Of a stretch of DNA of 64,000 bases, positions 1 through 9,349 are shown one piece after another. The notes beneath the pieces are model-generated. The model saw only the letters and a program-made list of their open reading frames with translations, did no database searches and was not told the origin of the DNA. Source of the stretch: Saprospiraceae bacterium (lineage in GTDB: Bacteria; Bacteroidota; Bacteroidia; Chitinophagales; Saprospiraceae); assembly GCA_016720635.1 (NCBI GenBank), contig JADKKF010000024.1, forward strand, positions 248,001-312,000. Direction: 5' to 3'. The position numbers were made by a program, and so were the translations under genes. Numbering within the stretch: position 1 is the first letter of the stretch; the number at the start of each line of letters is the position of its first letter.

Positions 1-1
1 C

Positions 2-1213
2 CCCAAAGGAAAATATGTCGAAGTCCAGATTAGGACTCAAAGAATGGATGAAATCGCAGAAAGAGGATTTGCGGCACACTGGAAGTATAAAGGCATCACA
101 AATCAGCAGGATGTATATGAAAATTGGCTGGATAATATCCGCGAATTATTGGATGATGGGGACAAGGATGCCCTAGAATTCATGACTGACTTCAAGTCGA
201 ATTTATTCCATGAAGAAGTATATGTGTACACTCCAAAAGGTGATATGAAAGTTTTGCCAAAAGGCGCAACAGCGTTGGATTTTGCCTTTAGCATACACTC
301 AGATTTGGGATACCACTGTACCGCTATAAAGATCAATAACAAGCTGGTACCGATGGGCTATAAGCTTGAAAATGGAGACCAAATTCAGATTATTGTAAAC
401 AAAAATCAGCGCCCTACAGAAAGTTGGTTAAAAATGGTCATCACCAGCAAAGCCAAGACCAAAATCAGGGCTTCTCTGAAGGAGGATAATAAGAAAAAAG
501 GGGAATTTGGCAAGGAGGCACTAGAGCGAAAGTTCTCGAATTTGAAAATTGATTTCGATTCGAATATCGATATTTTGGTAAAAGCATATGGATACAAATC
601 AAGGCCCGATTTGTACTATGGTGTAGCGATAGACGATGTAAATTTGCAAGATTTCACTAAGCGATTTAAAGTAGAAAATGGAAAAATAATACCCCTGCAA
701 GAAGCTAAGGAGATTATAAAGCCAACTGTCCTAGCACCTACTATCAACAAAAAAAGCACAAGTCCCATACTCCTCAACGATGAGCCTGCTGATCAATATG
801 AATATACCTTTGCGACCTGCTGCAATCCAGTTCCTGGCGATATGATATTTGCCTTTTTATCCACTGGGTCGGGTGTTAAAGTGCATCGTGCAGGCTGTCC
901 AAATGCATCCAATCTGTTTGCAAATTATGGCTACAGGGTCATGCGAGCCACTTGGGTAAAAGACGTTCAATCCAACTTTGTTGCCCATATCTTGGTACAT
1001 GGAATAGATACTGGTGTGGGCGTAATTGAAAAATTAAGTAATAAAATTTCTACGGCATTGGGGTTGAATATCAAGGCATTTTCTATAGAAGGGAAAGAAG
1101 GATTTTTTGAAGGAAAAATGGCCATTATAGTTCAAAATGCAGACCAAGTTGCTGCCGCCATAGAGGCATTAGAGCAAATAGATGGCATCGATTCTGTTTC
1201 GCGCATCGATTGA
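2..1213 (+). CDS. RelA/SpoT family (p)ppGpp synthetase/hydrolase, C-terminal part (5' end outside window)
   Basis: This is the regulatory half of a long RelA/SpoT-homologue, the enzyme that makes and/or degrades the stringent-response alarmone (p)ppGpp. The reading frame is open from base 2 and begins inside the synthetase domain (VEVQIRT, then AERGFAAHWKYK), so the HD hydrolase and most of the synthetase lie upstream of the window. A TGS domain follows (from VYVYTPKGD to DQIQIIV), then a conserved-cysteine segment (ATCCNPVPGD, later HRAGCPNA) and a C-terminal ACT-like domain starting near SNFVAHILVHG. Stop is TGA at 1211. Whether the enzyme hydrolyses, synthesises or does both cannot be told without the N-terminus. 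It is transcribed towards the convergent gene at 1217-1444. Confidence 0.95.
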   Translation, partial: PKGKYVEVQIRTQRMDEIAERGFAAHWKYKGITNQQDVYENWLDNIRELLDDGDKDALEFMTDFKSNLFHEEVYVYTPKGDMKVLPKGATALDFAFSIHSDLGYHCTAIKINNKLVPMGYKLENGDQIQIIVNKNQRPTESWLKMVITSKAKTKIRASLKEDNKKKGEFGKEALERKFSNLKIDFDSNIDILVKAYGYKSRPDLYYGVAIDDVNLQDFTKRFKVENGKIIPLQEAKEIIKPTVLAPTINKKSTSPILLNDEPADQYEYTFATCCNPVPGDMIFAFLSTGSGVKVHRAGCPNASNLFANYGYRVMRATWVKDVQSNFVAHILVHGIDTGVGVIEKLSNKISTALGLNIKAFSIEGKEGFFEGKMAIIVQNADQVAAAIEALEQIDGIDSVSRID

Positions 1214-1216
1214 AAA

Positions 1217-1444
1217 TTAACTTATCGATCTTATGAGGTAAAAGCCAACGATAATGGCAGTAATCATCACTACAAAAATTAGAAAAAAGATCAACCATTT
1301 TAGAGATTTTTTTTGTCGCTGTTTGGTCTTGTGTCGTTCAATTTTGACCTCCACTTTTTCCCATAGATTTTGGAGATCTGCTTCATTCAAATCGCTAGGA
1401 CCTTGTTTATTATTTCGGTCATTGTTAAAAATATATTTAGTCAT
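1217..1444 (-). CDS. Small single-pass membrane protein next to a sigma factor gene
   Basis: A 75-residue protein of unknown function. The first 45 residues are polar and charged, with a possible short helix (ADLQNLWEKVEVKIERHK) and a basic patch (KTKQRQKKSLK), followed by one hydrophobic membrane segment (about residues 49-70) and a very short tail. It starts 10 bases after the sigma factor gene stops, on the same strand, so the two are probably co-transcribed. The arrangement (ECF sigma factor followed by a membrane protein with a cytoplasmic N-terminus) is typical of sigma/anti-sigma pairs, but the protein is much shorter than usual anti-sigma factors and shows no zinc-binding anti-sigma motif, so that role is only a guess. 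Confidence 0.7.
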   Translation of the reverse strand: MTKYIFNNDRNNKQGPSDLNEADLQNLWEKVEVKIERHKTKQRQKKSLKWLIFFLIFVVMITAIIVGFYLIRSIS

Positions 1445-1454
1445 AACTAATTAT

Positions 1455-1988
1455 TTATTTTGCTTGTAATGACTTCAATTTTAATTTTGCAAATGCCAAC
1501 TGAGACTTGCTGGTATGAACGCTAATCCCTAATTTTTCGGCTATTTCTTGGTGCGAGAACTGTTCGAAAACGAATAATTCAAATACAGCTCGACAACCTT
1601 TGGGCAATTGCTCCAAAGAGGCCTCGATGTATTGATCCGCTTCCAAATCATAGGCATCTTCTTCTATTCTTTCGGTAAAATTTGCTTCGAGCTCTGCAAA
1701 ATCCATTTTTGTTTTCTGTTTACGCAGGAACATAAGTGCTTCATTGACTGCAATGCGTCTCATCCAAGCTTCAAAATAGAGAAGATCTTTGCACTGATTT
1801 AGATGAACCAAAATTTTATAGAATGCCTCAACTAAAATATCTTGTGCGTCGTGATGATTGGGCACATATCTACGGATATAACCAAATAGACGAGGTGCAT
1901 AGCTTTCAAACATCAGTTTTTGAGCCTTTTTATCGCCTTCGATGCAAGCCTTAACCAATGATTCTATGTCTTCTATTTTTATAGGCAT
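1455..1988 (-). CDS. ECF-type RNA polymerase sigma-70 factor
   Basis: A 177-residue sigma factor of the extracytoplasmic-function class. The region-2 core is visible at about residues 20-85 (APRLFGYIRRYVPNHHDAQD, then EAFYKILVHL and FEAWMRRIAVNEAL), and region 4 near the C-terminus has the expected helix-turn-helix (LPKGCRAVFELF, then FSHQEIAEKLGISVHTSKSQ). The length is normal for the family. It would direct RNA polymerase to a small regulon, usually envelope or stress genes in Bacteroidota; the targets cannot be read here. The small membrane protein gene 10 bases downstream is probably in the same operon. Start is ATG at 1988. Confidence 0.93.
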   Translation of the reverse strand: MPIKIEDIESLVKACIEGDKKAQKLMFESYAPRLFGYIRRYVPNHHDAQDILVEAFYKILVHLNQCKDLLYFEAWMRRIAVNEALMFLRKQKTKMDFAELEANFTERIEEDAYDLEADQYIEASLEQLPKGCRAVFELFVFEQFSHQEIAEKLGISVHTSKSQLAFAKLKLKSLQAK

Positions 1989-2059
1989 CTAAGAGCAAAT
2001 ATACTTAATTGGTGTCTTCCAATGTGAAAATTAGGAGTGATAAGACCTGTCCGATATTA

Positions 2060-3826
2060 CTATCGAACCAATTGAACAGTTCCAGCATAATTCAATATTT
2101 TACCCGAAAATTGAGTGCTTTTGATGATATAGGTGTAAACACCAGCAGGGACTTCTTTATTTTTCCGTGTACCCTTCCACCCTTCTGTAAAATTCTTTGA
2201 TTCAAAAATTAGATTTCCCCAGCGATCAAAAATAATGAGATCGTAGCTGCTGATGAGCTCTTCATTTGATGTATAAGGCCTGAATTCAGTATTTACTCCA
2301 TTGGGATTAAACACATTGGGAATATAGTAATCTACGAGTTTGGTAACACACACAATGGGCGATCTGGACGCAACTTCCATGATACTGCTATCTGGCATAT
2401 TTATTTGGGAAATGGCTTCAACATAATAGCAAAATTGTAAGGTGCTGGAAGGAAGCAAGCTGATATCGTGCTCCATTTTTAGATCATTAACCCCATTATT
2501 TCCAATAATAACGCCAAAGGTATCAGTGGTGATGTAGTAAATATTGTATCCAATGATTTCACCTACTAGTTTTGGGGTGGTCCAATAAACTTTATTGGTG
2601 TTTTGTGGAAATGCGACACCATAAGCCCTTATACTAGAAACAATAGGTGAGATAAACGATTGGTCGCATTGATTCACTGTAATGATTCTATATTCATAAA
2701 CATTCTGTGTTGGGTCTAGAGAACTTTGATCGACATAGGTTTCCACATCATTCAAAACGGGATTGGTGAAATTCTGCACATCGATCCAGTCTTGGCCTTC
2801 GGTGCGACGTTGGATTTTATATGACTTAATGTCAGCCGTTTTATCCCAAATCCAATCCAATTGTATTTTACGATCTATCAGTACACTGACATTTTTTATT
2901 AGAAAATAAGAAAAGTCAGCAACAACATTGGGCGTTTGACAGATGATATTTGACTTGGATTCGATTCCTTTTGTATTCGTTATGGCTTTAACGTACACGC
3001 AATATTCAAGGCGAGTATCGATGTTTTTCAGTATATAGGTGCTATCCGAGGGCAATATCGTATCAACAAGCAAAAATGGACCTCCAGCTTTACTAACCCA
3101 AATTTCCTGTTTAGAAATTCCACCTACGGCGTTTGTATATTTATTCCATTTGAATTCAAGGGTTTTGGCACATTGATCTGGCTTAGAGGTCAATACCATA
3201 TTCTGATGTGCAAGGTCGTATAAACTCACATTACCACAAAAATCAACCGAACAAACATAATAAAATTCAGAGGAGGTACTAGGGGTTGAACCCAAATCCA
3301 CATAGACATTGGTGTTCGCGTCAACCGTATCAATGGGAATCGTTCCGAGCGCCGTTGATTTGAAAATAATATAACCAAAAATGGATGCAGAATTTATAAA
3401 ATCCCAATGGATCTCATTTTTATCATTTTCAACCGTAACTATCTTAATGGGCGTGATGGTGGGTATTCCACTACTTATGGTATCAGAAGCAGGCATTGTA
3501 ACCCCTGGACAATCATAAATGGCCCTAATGTAGTAATATTGATTTCCAATAGCACCTACATGCTTATAATAAAGTTGGTTGGGATTCACGATAGTCGCAA
3601 TCAAGGCAAAAGGTCCTGTTGGCGATGTGCTATTGAATAGTTCATAGTGGAGAAAAGGTCCACAAGACGACAAAGAATTCTGCCAGATGATTGTATCCGA
3701 TTTTTTGCATTGCAAAGTTGGCGGATTAACTTGTGCACTTATGCTTGAGATGCCTATAAAATAAAGCACTCCAAGGCAAATGGACTTATGAAACAGATTT
3801 TTGAAATGACAGAGTATCAACAACAT
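2060..3826 (-). CDS. Secreted fibronectin-type-III-like protein with gliding-motility-associated (T9SS type B) C-terminal domain
   Basis: An extracellular protein of about 588 residues. An N-terminal signal sequence ends near SISAQ. The middle is made of beta-rich, Fn3-like repeats (segments such as ENDKNEIHWDF, KTLEFKWNKY, RKIQLDWIWDK). The last 85 residues are a CHU_C domain (IPNVFNPNGVNTEF, FDRWGNLIFES, VPAGVYTYII), known as a type IX secretion type B sorting signal. The ATG at 3826 is preferred over a TTG at 3838: it gives a normal signal peptide and starts one base after the stop of the upstream lipoprotein gene, suggesting translational coupling. It is probably attached to the cell surface or released; the ligand is unknown. 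Confidence 0.88.
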   Translation of the reverse strand: MLLILCHFKNLFHKSICLGVLYFIGISSISAQVNPPTLQCKKSDTIIWQNSLSSCGPFLHYELFNSTSPTGPFALIATIVNPNQLYYKHVGAIGNQYYYIRAIYDCPGVTMPASDTISSGIPTITPIKIVTVENDKNEIHWDFINSASIFGYIIFKSTALGTIPIDTVDANTNVYVDLGSTPSTSSEFYYVCSVDFCGNVSLYDLAHQNMVLTSKPDQCAKTLEFKWNKYTNAVGGISKQEIWVSKAGGPFLLVDTILPSDSTYILKNIDTRLEYCVYVKAITNTKGIESKSNIICQTPNVVADFSYFLIKNVSVLIDRKIQLDWIWDKTADIKSYKIQRRTEGQDWIDVQNFTNPVLNDVETYVDQSSLDPTQNVYEYRIITVNQCDQSFISPIVSSIRAYGVAFPQNTNKVYWTTPKLVGEIIGYNIYYITTDTFGVIIGNNGVNDLKMEHDISLLPSSTLQFCYYVEAISQINMPDSSIMEVASRSPIVCVTKLVDYYIPNVFNPNGVNTEFRPYTSNEELISSYDLIIFDRWGNLIFESKNFTEGWKGTRKNKEVPAGVYTYIIKSTQFSGKILNYAGTVQLVR

Positions 3827-3827
3827 A

Positions 3828-4517
3828 TTACAAATCAATGATGGTATCCAAAATATATTCTTTTATAAAATCTTTTTTGAATTCCTTTTTATAGTAAAAT
3901 AATCCTATTCCTTTCGCGTATTTTTCATGCGCTTTGTACTCTATAGATAAAGTTCCTTGCGCATTGCTTTCTAATGCTTCTTTGGATTCAATGTCAAGGA
4001 TATCAATTTTAGTCGATTTAAAATCTGCTTTGTTAAATCCTAAAAATTTTCTGTTCTTGATTAAAGTATAATTTTGGGTAGTGTCGTCGGGATCTTTCCA
4101 ATTGACTCGATAAAGAAAAATTGCACTCGTGTCTTTGATTGAAAAAGGAAATAAGACTCCACTGGCTATGGCTGCAGACTGTGGATTTGCCCCAATTTTA
4201 TCATAAATGGCCAGTGACCTGTTGATAATCCCTTCGGGCAATATCTCATCCAGGCTTTCTTGACCAACTGTATTATTCGGTGTTAGAAACTTGGCTTGAA
4301 TAAACTTTTTACCATCCTTTTCGACGGATGTGAACGACCAAGTCTCATTGGGCATACGATCGTCATTTAGACTCTTATAGACATAGATTTTACCCTTTCC
4401 GAGTGACTTCCATGGGATATAAAACTCCTCTAAATTACTGAGTGATCCCTTGTTCTGTTGGGGCGATTGGCAACCCACCAGTAAGATACCAAAAAATATA
4501 TAAGAAACAAATTTCAA
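3828..4517 (-). CDS. Hypothetical lipoprotein
   Basis: A 229-residue protein with a lipoprotein signal peptide: a hydrophobic stretch ending in LLVGC, with the lipid-modified cysteine at residue 16. The rest is soluble and beta-rich with no motif I recognise. It ends immediately before the secreted type B protein gene, so both are probably made from one transcript and may act together at the cell surface. The only in-frame start near the signal peptide is a TTG at 4517; no ATG lies in frame upstream. This is either a real TTG start or a sign of a small sequence error. Confidence 0.75.
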   Translation of the reverse strand: MKFVSYIFFGILLVGCQSPQQNKGSLSNLEEFYIPWKSLGKGKIYVYKSLNDDRMPNETWSFTSVEKDGKKFIQAKFLTPNNTVGQESLDEILPEGIINRSLAIYDKIGANPQSAAIASGVLFPFSIKDTSAIFLYRVNWKDPDDTTQNYTLIKNRKFLGFNKADFKSTKIDILDIESKEALESNAQGTLSIEYKAHEKYAKGIGLFYYKKEFKKDFIKEYILDTIIDL

Positions 4518-4643
4518 AAGGACATGAATTTTGAATTATCTTTATAACGTTTATTTTGCAAAATTAATTAGAATTATGAGAAAATCAGCCAATCGATAGA
4601 TTTATAGTTGATTTCGTATGATTTTTTTATTTAATATATCAAT

Positions 4644-5110
4644 ATGTCGAAGCAAAAATCATTTCTAGGGGAACCGTTATTGGATTATCTTTCCAAAATT
4701 CCAGAGAATGCAACGCCCCTTTGGGGTAAAATGAACATACATCAAGTGGTGGAACACCTCGCAGATGCTGTAAAATTGGCTACAAAAAACAATATCATTC
4801 CCTTGATCACTCCAATAGAAAATTTGGAGCGCATGAATGCCTTTGCAAAATCGGATAGGTCCTTGAGGCAAAATACCATCAATCCAATCATGCCTGAAAA
4901 TCCGGCACCCACCCGAAAAAAACCATGCGGGAATCTTTGGAGGTTTTGAAACAATCACTCGAAAAATTTCACGAAAACTATGCCTTAAATCCTGAAATGA
5001 GCGTACTGAATCCATTCTTTGGAGATTTGGATTATGAAGGGCAATCGAACCTTTTGTACAAGCATAGTGTGCATCATTTGGCGCAATTTGGGGTAACGGT
5101 AGAAGAATAG
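4644..5110 (+). pseudogene. DUF1569 / DinB-like protein, interrupted by one -1 frameshift
   Basis: Two overlapping frames together encode one DUF1569-type protein of about 155 residues. The first part (4644-4922) contains the family-like WGKMNIHQVVEHLADA; the second, in the -1 frame, carries NPFFGDLDYEGQSNLLYKHSVHHLAQFG, split here as NPFFGDLDYEGQ and YKHSVHHLAQFG. The frames join at a run of seven A bases (4916-4922), read CGA AAA AAA CCA in the first frame. A one-base slip back restores the family sequence exactly. Proteins of this fold are helical bundles related to DinB/YfiT metal-dependent enzymes; the substrate is unknown. Options are a missing A in the sequence, a real mutation, or programmed slippage, since A AAA AAA is a known slippery heptamer type. 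Confidence 0.75.
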
Positions 5111-5135
5111 GAATCGGATAAAAAAAGTTAAAACA

Positions 5136-5230
5136 TAGCCCGAGATAGCGATAGGAGTCGTCGCATATAATCACCGAAGGTGAGCATGTGCGAGTCCGCA
5201 GGACCAAGCGACGGATAGCGGTCGCTTATC
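5136..5230. repeat. GC-rich multi-hairpin intergenic element (copy E)
   Basis: A GC-rich block in AT-rich surroundings, between the convergent 3' ends of the DUF1569 and NamZ genes. It folds into several hairpins: a 7-bp stem AAGCGAC (5206-5212) with GTCGCTT (5221-5227), and a long imperfect hairpin at about 5158-5190 around the loop of CACCGAAGGTG. Its minus strand shares AGCGACCG with the element at 48753-48855 and has a similar layout, but similarity to the other copies is weak, so family membership is tentative. Confidence 0.5.
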
Positions 5231-5278
5231 TTTTTTGTAAAAAAGTAAGCGAATCTCCCAAAAAAAAACAACCAAATA

Positions 5279-6465
5279 TTATTTGTACAGAAGGTATTTT
5301 CTACGCATTTGGCATATTTTTTCAATCCAGGCTGCCAAGATGCTCTGATTTGTTCTGCTGTTCTGCCTGCTTCCATATCTTTTTGGAGCGTCAAAGTACC
5401 TGCCAATTTCGTCCAAAAGCCATTTTTTAAGAAAAATCTTTCGTCCTTGTCCTTCCACTGACGGCAAAGGTCTAGCAATAAATCGAGGTCAATTTGGTGA
5501 AAATTAGAACTTTTAGCGTCCGTGCTGCGAAACGTAATCGTAGGGATTTTTTGACCCAATAGCGGAGGATTCTTGGCACCAGAGAGGCTTCGAATGAGGA
5601 TGGAGGTGTCAGAACGCGTCAAATTGGTATGGCCAACCATCTGGAAGGGTAAATCGGTACCTCTGCCCACAGACAAGGGCGTTCCCTCCAAGAAACAAAG
5701 CGTCGGATAGAGCAGAATCGACTTGTAATTTGGCAAATTCGGCGAAGGCCTGATCTCAGGTGCATAAGGGGTCGCGTGGGTATAATTTTTGCAAGGAATG
5801 ACGGTAATTTTGGGTTTGTGCTTGGATTTAATCCACCCTTGACCTACGGTCATCTTGGCGAATTCGCCTATCGTGAGACCATGCACCACGGGAATCGGGG
5901 CGATCCCAACGAAAGATTGATGCGCCATCTCCAGCACGGGTCCATCCACGTAATGACCATTGGGATTCGGTCGATCAAGGACCAACACGGGGATGTTAAA
6001 GTCTCCAGAAGCCTTCAACAAATAATGCAGCGTAGAAATATAGGTATAAAAGCGTGCGCCGACGTCTTGAATGTCAAAAACCAGTATTTCGATATCGTTT
6101 AAGTCCTTTGCTTGTGGGGTTTTGTTTTCACCATAAAGGGACATAACCTGCAAACCCGTTTGGGGATCTTTGCCGTTGTGGATCTTTTCTCCAGCATCCG
6201 CTTCCCCTCTAAACCCATGCTCTGGAGCAAATATCTTGACGATATTGATCTTCAAACGAAGTAAGGAGTCAACCAAGTGTGTTCTACCAATGCAAGAGGT
6301 CTGATTGACCACGCAAGCCACTCTTTTGCCTTTGAGGATGGGCAAATACCTATCGATCTGAGCATTTCCGAGGACGATTTTGCCATCATTTTGTGCTCTC
6401 AATGGACTGATTAAAAAAAGTCCTATAAGCAAAAATCCTAGTAAAATGATTTTAAAATTATTCAT
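5279..6465 (-). pseudogene. NamZ-like exo-beta-N-acetylmuramidase (DUF1343), frameshifted near its C-terminus
   Basis: A secreted DUF1343 protein; characterised members (NamZ) remove N-acetylmuramic acid from the non-reducing ends of peptidoglycan fragments. The start is ATG 6465, giving signal peptide MNNFKIILLGFLLIGLF...SPLRAQ. Conserved blocks are NQTSCIGRTHLVDSL, FAPEHGFRG, FDIQDVGARFYTYISTL, LDRPNPNG and the GTPLSVGRGTDLPFQ region. The family normally ends soon after SWQPGL. Here a one-base slip at about 5308-5310 restores the family-like ending MRRKYLLYK and a TAA at 5279. Without the slip, translation runs on to 5128 through the GC-rich element, giving an unrelated 50-residue tail. It probably takes part in cell-wall recycling. 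Confidence 0.82.
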
Positions 6466-6475
6466 AATAATGTGT

Positions 6476-6832
6476 CTATTTAGACCTCCATGCTGCTCCT
6501 GCGAGTCCAAAAAGCCCTGCTCCTACCCCACCAATCAAGCCCACCAAAGCGACGAGCTGAGGGTGACTTACCCCACCAAAAAGCTCACCTATTTTTGTCG
6601 CCAGTAAACCTTTGTTTTGAAAATTCTGAAAACCAGCCCAAGCACTCCAAAGCAAAGTATGGGTTCCAAAACCCAGCAAATATCCCTTGAGATTGCCTTG
6701 ATTAAGCATATAACCTGCCAATCCACAAAATATCCAACTGAGGAAATAGTAATTGCTAAAATACGAAATAATGAATGAAACGACAATGACTAACGTGAAA
6801 TATAATGAAAATCTTTTAGAATCTGGACTCAT
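6476..6832 (-). CDS. Small multi-pass membrane protein
   Basis: A 118-residue membrane protein with about four hydrophobic segments (residues 8-25, 28-43, 49-68 and 91-113), the last one glycine/alanine-rich. No recognised domain. It ends 10 bases before the start of the NamZ-like gene on the same strand and begins 9 bases after the stop of the penicillin-acylase-like gene, so all three are probably one transcript that encodes hydrolase, membrane protein and cell-wall enzyme in that order. Confidence 0.7.
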   Translation of the reverse strand: MSPDSKRFSLYFTLVIVVSFIISYFSNYYFLSWIFCGLAGYMLNQGNLKGYLLGFGTHTLLWSAWAGFQNFQNKGLLATKIGELFGGVSHPQLVALVGLIGGVGAGLFGLAGAAWRSK

Positions 6833-6841
6833 GATGAATGA

Positions 6842-9286
6842 TTACTTGTGTGAAAAAATATAGGTTTGGGAAGATTTTTGTTTGGCTTCGGAAGCATTTA
6901 CAGCGAAAAATAATTCATTGTATTTTCCTTGCTCCCATGTGCTGACCATATCATCGTAATGGATGCTGCCTGGATTACCGGATTGGCCACCCGGATACAC
7001 GCCATATCCCTTGGGTTTGTCGCCCATCTCGACGATCATCCTCCAAGAAGGGCCGTTAGCCTTTTTGACCGAATTCAGTGCTTCAGTGACGCCACCATTG
7101 TTCAAGAAATTGGTAGAAAATGCTGGGATTCTGGCCAAGTGTGGGATATTTGATTTTTTAAAATTTGCCCAATCTATGGTTGGATTCAATTTGGTTAAAG
7201 AATCCATCGAAAAGATGGCTTTGTCCAAGGCTCGAACGATGAGCTGGGGAGCAGATTCTCGATCTGGAGTTGATTTTATGTCAAAATATTTGTTAGAAGG
7301 GTCTTTTTCGACCAAGGCAAGAGTAACCCAGTCCTCAGGCAGTAATACATCGTAATCATTGACCAAAGAATTGAGTTCATCCCAAACAGAAGCGTAAAAA
7401 TTATTATACCACCATTCGCAAAAAATGGGCTCCACCTTTTGGGCGTCGAAGTTTTTATCCCAAGCGGAAAGCTTGTCCAGCCACTGTTTTTGAACTGCGG
7501 TCAAGGAGGTCTTGGAAAGCGTTTTTTGGAAAATATCGACGGTCTCCTCCGCCAGAAGAGAATGGGTATCATTTTGCAATTTTTTCATGGAATCCACCGT
7601 CACGTCTTGGAGTCTCGTCAATGACCTCACGAGGTATCTTCCTCTATAATCATCGAAGTATCCGTTGTAATAGTAGGGATATTTATCATCCGTAGAATTC
7701 TGGTTGGCCGAAGCCACGAACCCCCGAGAAGGATTGTAAACCTGTGGATTTTGGCTCTTGGGTATAAATCCTTGCCATCCATTGGCACTCAGTGATCCGT
7801 CTTGCACAAATCTACCTTGTTGATCTTGCTTTAAAGGTAAAAGGCCTTGGGTTTGTAAGGCGATATCGCCATTTTTAGCGGCGAAAACAAAATTTTGCAT
7901 TGGTACGGTATAGAATTGCAGTGCTGAAGCATAATCCGCGTAATTTTTGGCCTTATTAAGTAAAGAAAACGCTTTCAATTCGCTGGTATTGTCTATGCCA
8001 TCGTGTGCAATCCATCTCATGGCTAAATCCTGCGCTGGATGATTTATATCTTCAAATACGATAGGGCCCCAATGGGTGTATTTTACGGAATCTATGACAT
8101 CGTCTTGGCCTTTTACTTTGATTTGCTCTATTCGCCATTTTACGGGTTGTATGGTGCCATCTAACATATAAGCCACCTTCTTATCATCTGTCCATTTCAT
8201 GCGATATAAATCAACAAAATCTTGTTCACCATTGGTGATACCCCAAGCGATATTTTCATTAAACCCAATGATGACAGCTGGCACTCCTGGGAGCGAAATG
8301 CCATACACATTGATGCCTTCCTTAGGTACAGTAATTTGATTTTCGAACCAAATCGATGGTAAAGTCAGATTGAGGTGTGGATCATTGCATAAAATCGCCT
8401 TTTTATTATGGGTTTTCATGGGTCCTACGGCCCAGTTGTTAGAACCAGCGAAAGGATCTGGTTTGAAGGGATTTTTGTAGGACAACAGGTTCTCCACGCT
8501 AGGTTTTGTGTCGATGGACTTGATTGGAACTGGGTTCGAAATGATTTGGGAGCCAGCAGGAATAACGGGCGATTGCTTTGGATTTTTTTCAGGATAGAGC
8601 AAGTCGAAATCAGCCTTTCCAAGAAAATTCAACAAATTGGTATTGGCTACATCGTGTTCCTCTCTGCACAAAGTATTGCACATGGATTTGGCCATCAGTG
8701 CTGACTTCAATGGTGTCCAAAGCTCTGGTTCATAGCCTAGAAGTTTAAATTCTAGTGGAATATCTTTGGGTGTAAGCGTAGCGATATAGGCATTGACACC
8801 AGCGGTGTAGGATTCCAAATATTGGAAACTTTCTTTGTCTTTTTTCCACGAATTGATGGCATTTTCAGCCGCAAAAGTCAAACCATTTCTGCGATTGAAT
8901 TTGTCTATTTCCAATGTCTTTGCACCAAGCACTTCGGAAAGTCTTCCGCTGGCTGCGCGGGTAGAAATATCCATTTGCCAAAGTCTCATCTTGGCGTGAA
9001 TGTACCCTTGTACGAAATAAGCATCGCTGGCACTTTGTGCGAATATATGAGGGACCATTCTTTCATCCAAATACATTTCAGTATTTGTTCCAATTTCTGG
9101 AAAATCAAGCTTGGTTTCCATTTGACCCAACAAACCTTCGCCATTGGCCCAAAATCCGGTAAAAGGATTGAATAATTTGCCTATTGCAGGCAGTGCAACG
9201 CTACCAAATGTCAAGGGATTATGCATAAGATACAAGAATCCTAGCGCGAAGAGGGTTGGTAATACTTTTTTGAAAATAAAAGTCAT
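6842..9286 (-). CDS. Penicillin acylase family protein (peptidase S45, Ntn hydrolase)
   Basis: An 814-residue member of the penicillin/acyl-homoserine-lactone/cephalosporin acylase family. These are periplasmic amidases made as a precursor that cuts itself before a catalytic serine. The expected site is seen as Gly281-Ser282 followed by NNWAV. The alpha part precedes it (MVPHIFAQSASDAYFVQGY, ARLWQMD-like RLWQMDISTRAASGRLSE), and beta-chain motifs follow (NDPHLNLTLPSIWFE, GVPAVIIGFNENIAWGITN). An N-terminal hydrophobic segment (residues 5-25) exports or anchors it. Length is normal. The natural substrate could be a beta-lactam, an acyl-homoserine lactone or another amide; sequence alone does not decide. 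Confidence 0.92.
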   Translation of the reverse strand: MTFIFKKVLPTLFALGFLYLMHNPLTFGSVALPAIGKLFNPFTGFWANGEGLLGQMETKLDFPEIGTNTEMYLDERMVPHIFAQSASDAYFVQGYIHAKMRLWQMDISTRAASGRLSEVLGAKTLEIDKFNRRNGLTFAAENAINSWKKDKESFQYLESYTAGVNAYIATLTPKDIPLEFKLLGYEPELWTPLKSALMAKSMCNTLCREEHDVANTNLLNFLGKADFDLLYPEKNPKQSPVIPAGSQIISNPVPIKSIDTKPSVENLLSYKNPFKPDPFAGSNNWAVGPMKTHNKKAILCNDPHLNLTLPSIWFENQITVPKEGINVYGISLPGVPAVIIGFNENIAWGITNGEQDFVDLYRMKWTDDKKVAYMLDGTIQPVKWRIEQIKVKGQDDVIDSVKYTHWGPIVFEDINHPAQDLAMRWIAHDGIDNTSELKAFSLLNKAKNYADYASALQFYTVPMQNFVFAAKNGDIALQTQGLLPLKQDQQGRFVQDGSLSANGWQGFIPKSQNPQVYNPSRGFVASANQNSTDDKYPYYYNGYFDDYRGRYLVRSLTRLQDVTVDSMKKLQNDTHSLLAEETVDIFQKTLSKTSLTAVQKQWLDKLSAWDKNFDAQKVEPIFCEWWYNNFYASVWDELNSLVNDYDVLLPEDWVTLALVEKDPSNKYFDIKSTPDRESAPQLIVRALDKAIFSMDSLTKLNPTIDWANFKKSNIPHLARIPAFSTNFLNNGGVTEALNSVKKANGPSWRMIVEMGDKPKGYGVYPGGQSGNPGSIHYDDMVSTWEQGKYNELFFAVNASEAKQKSSQTYIFSHK

Positions 9287-9349
9287 AAGGCTATTTTAAT
9301 TATTAAAATTAAAAAAGAATACTACAAAGCTTGGAAAATCCGAAAGATA

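Noticed and set aside
4677..5207. 176-codon minus-strand frame
   Set aside because: It lies wholly antisense to the DUF1569 gene, with no protein-like features of its own.
5128..5278. C-terminal extension of the NamZ-like protein (about 50 residues)
   Set aside because: It is out of the family frame and is encoded partly by a GC-rich repeat; a family-like ending is found in the other frame at 5279.
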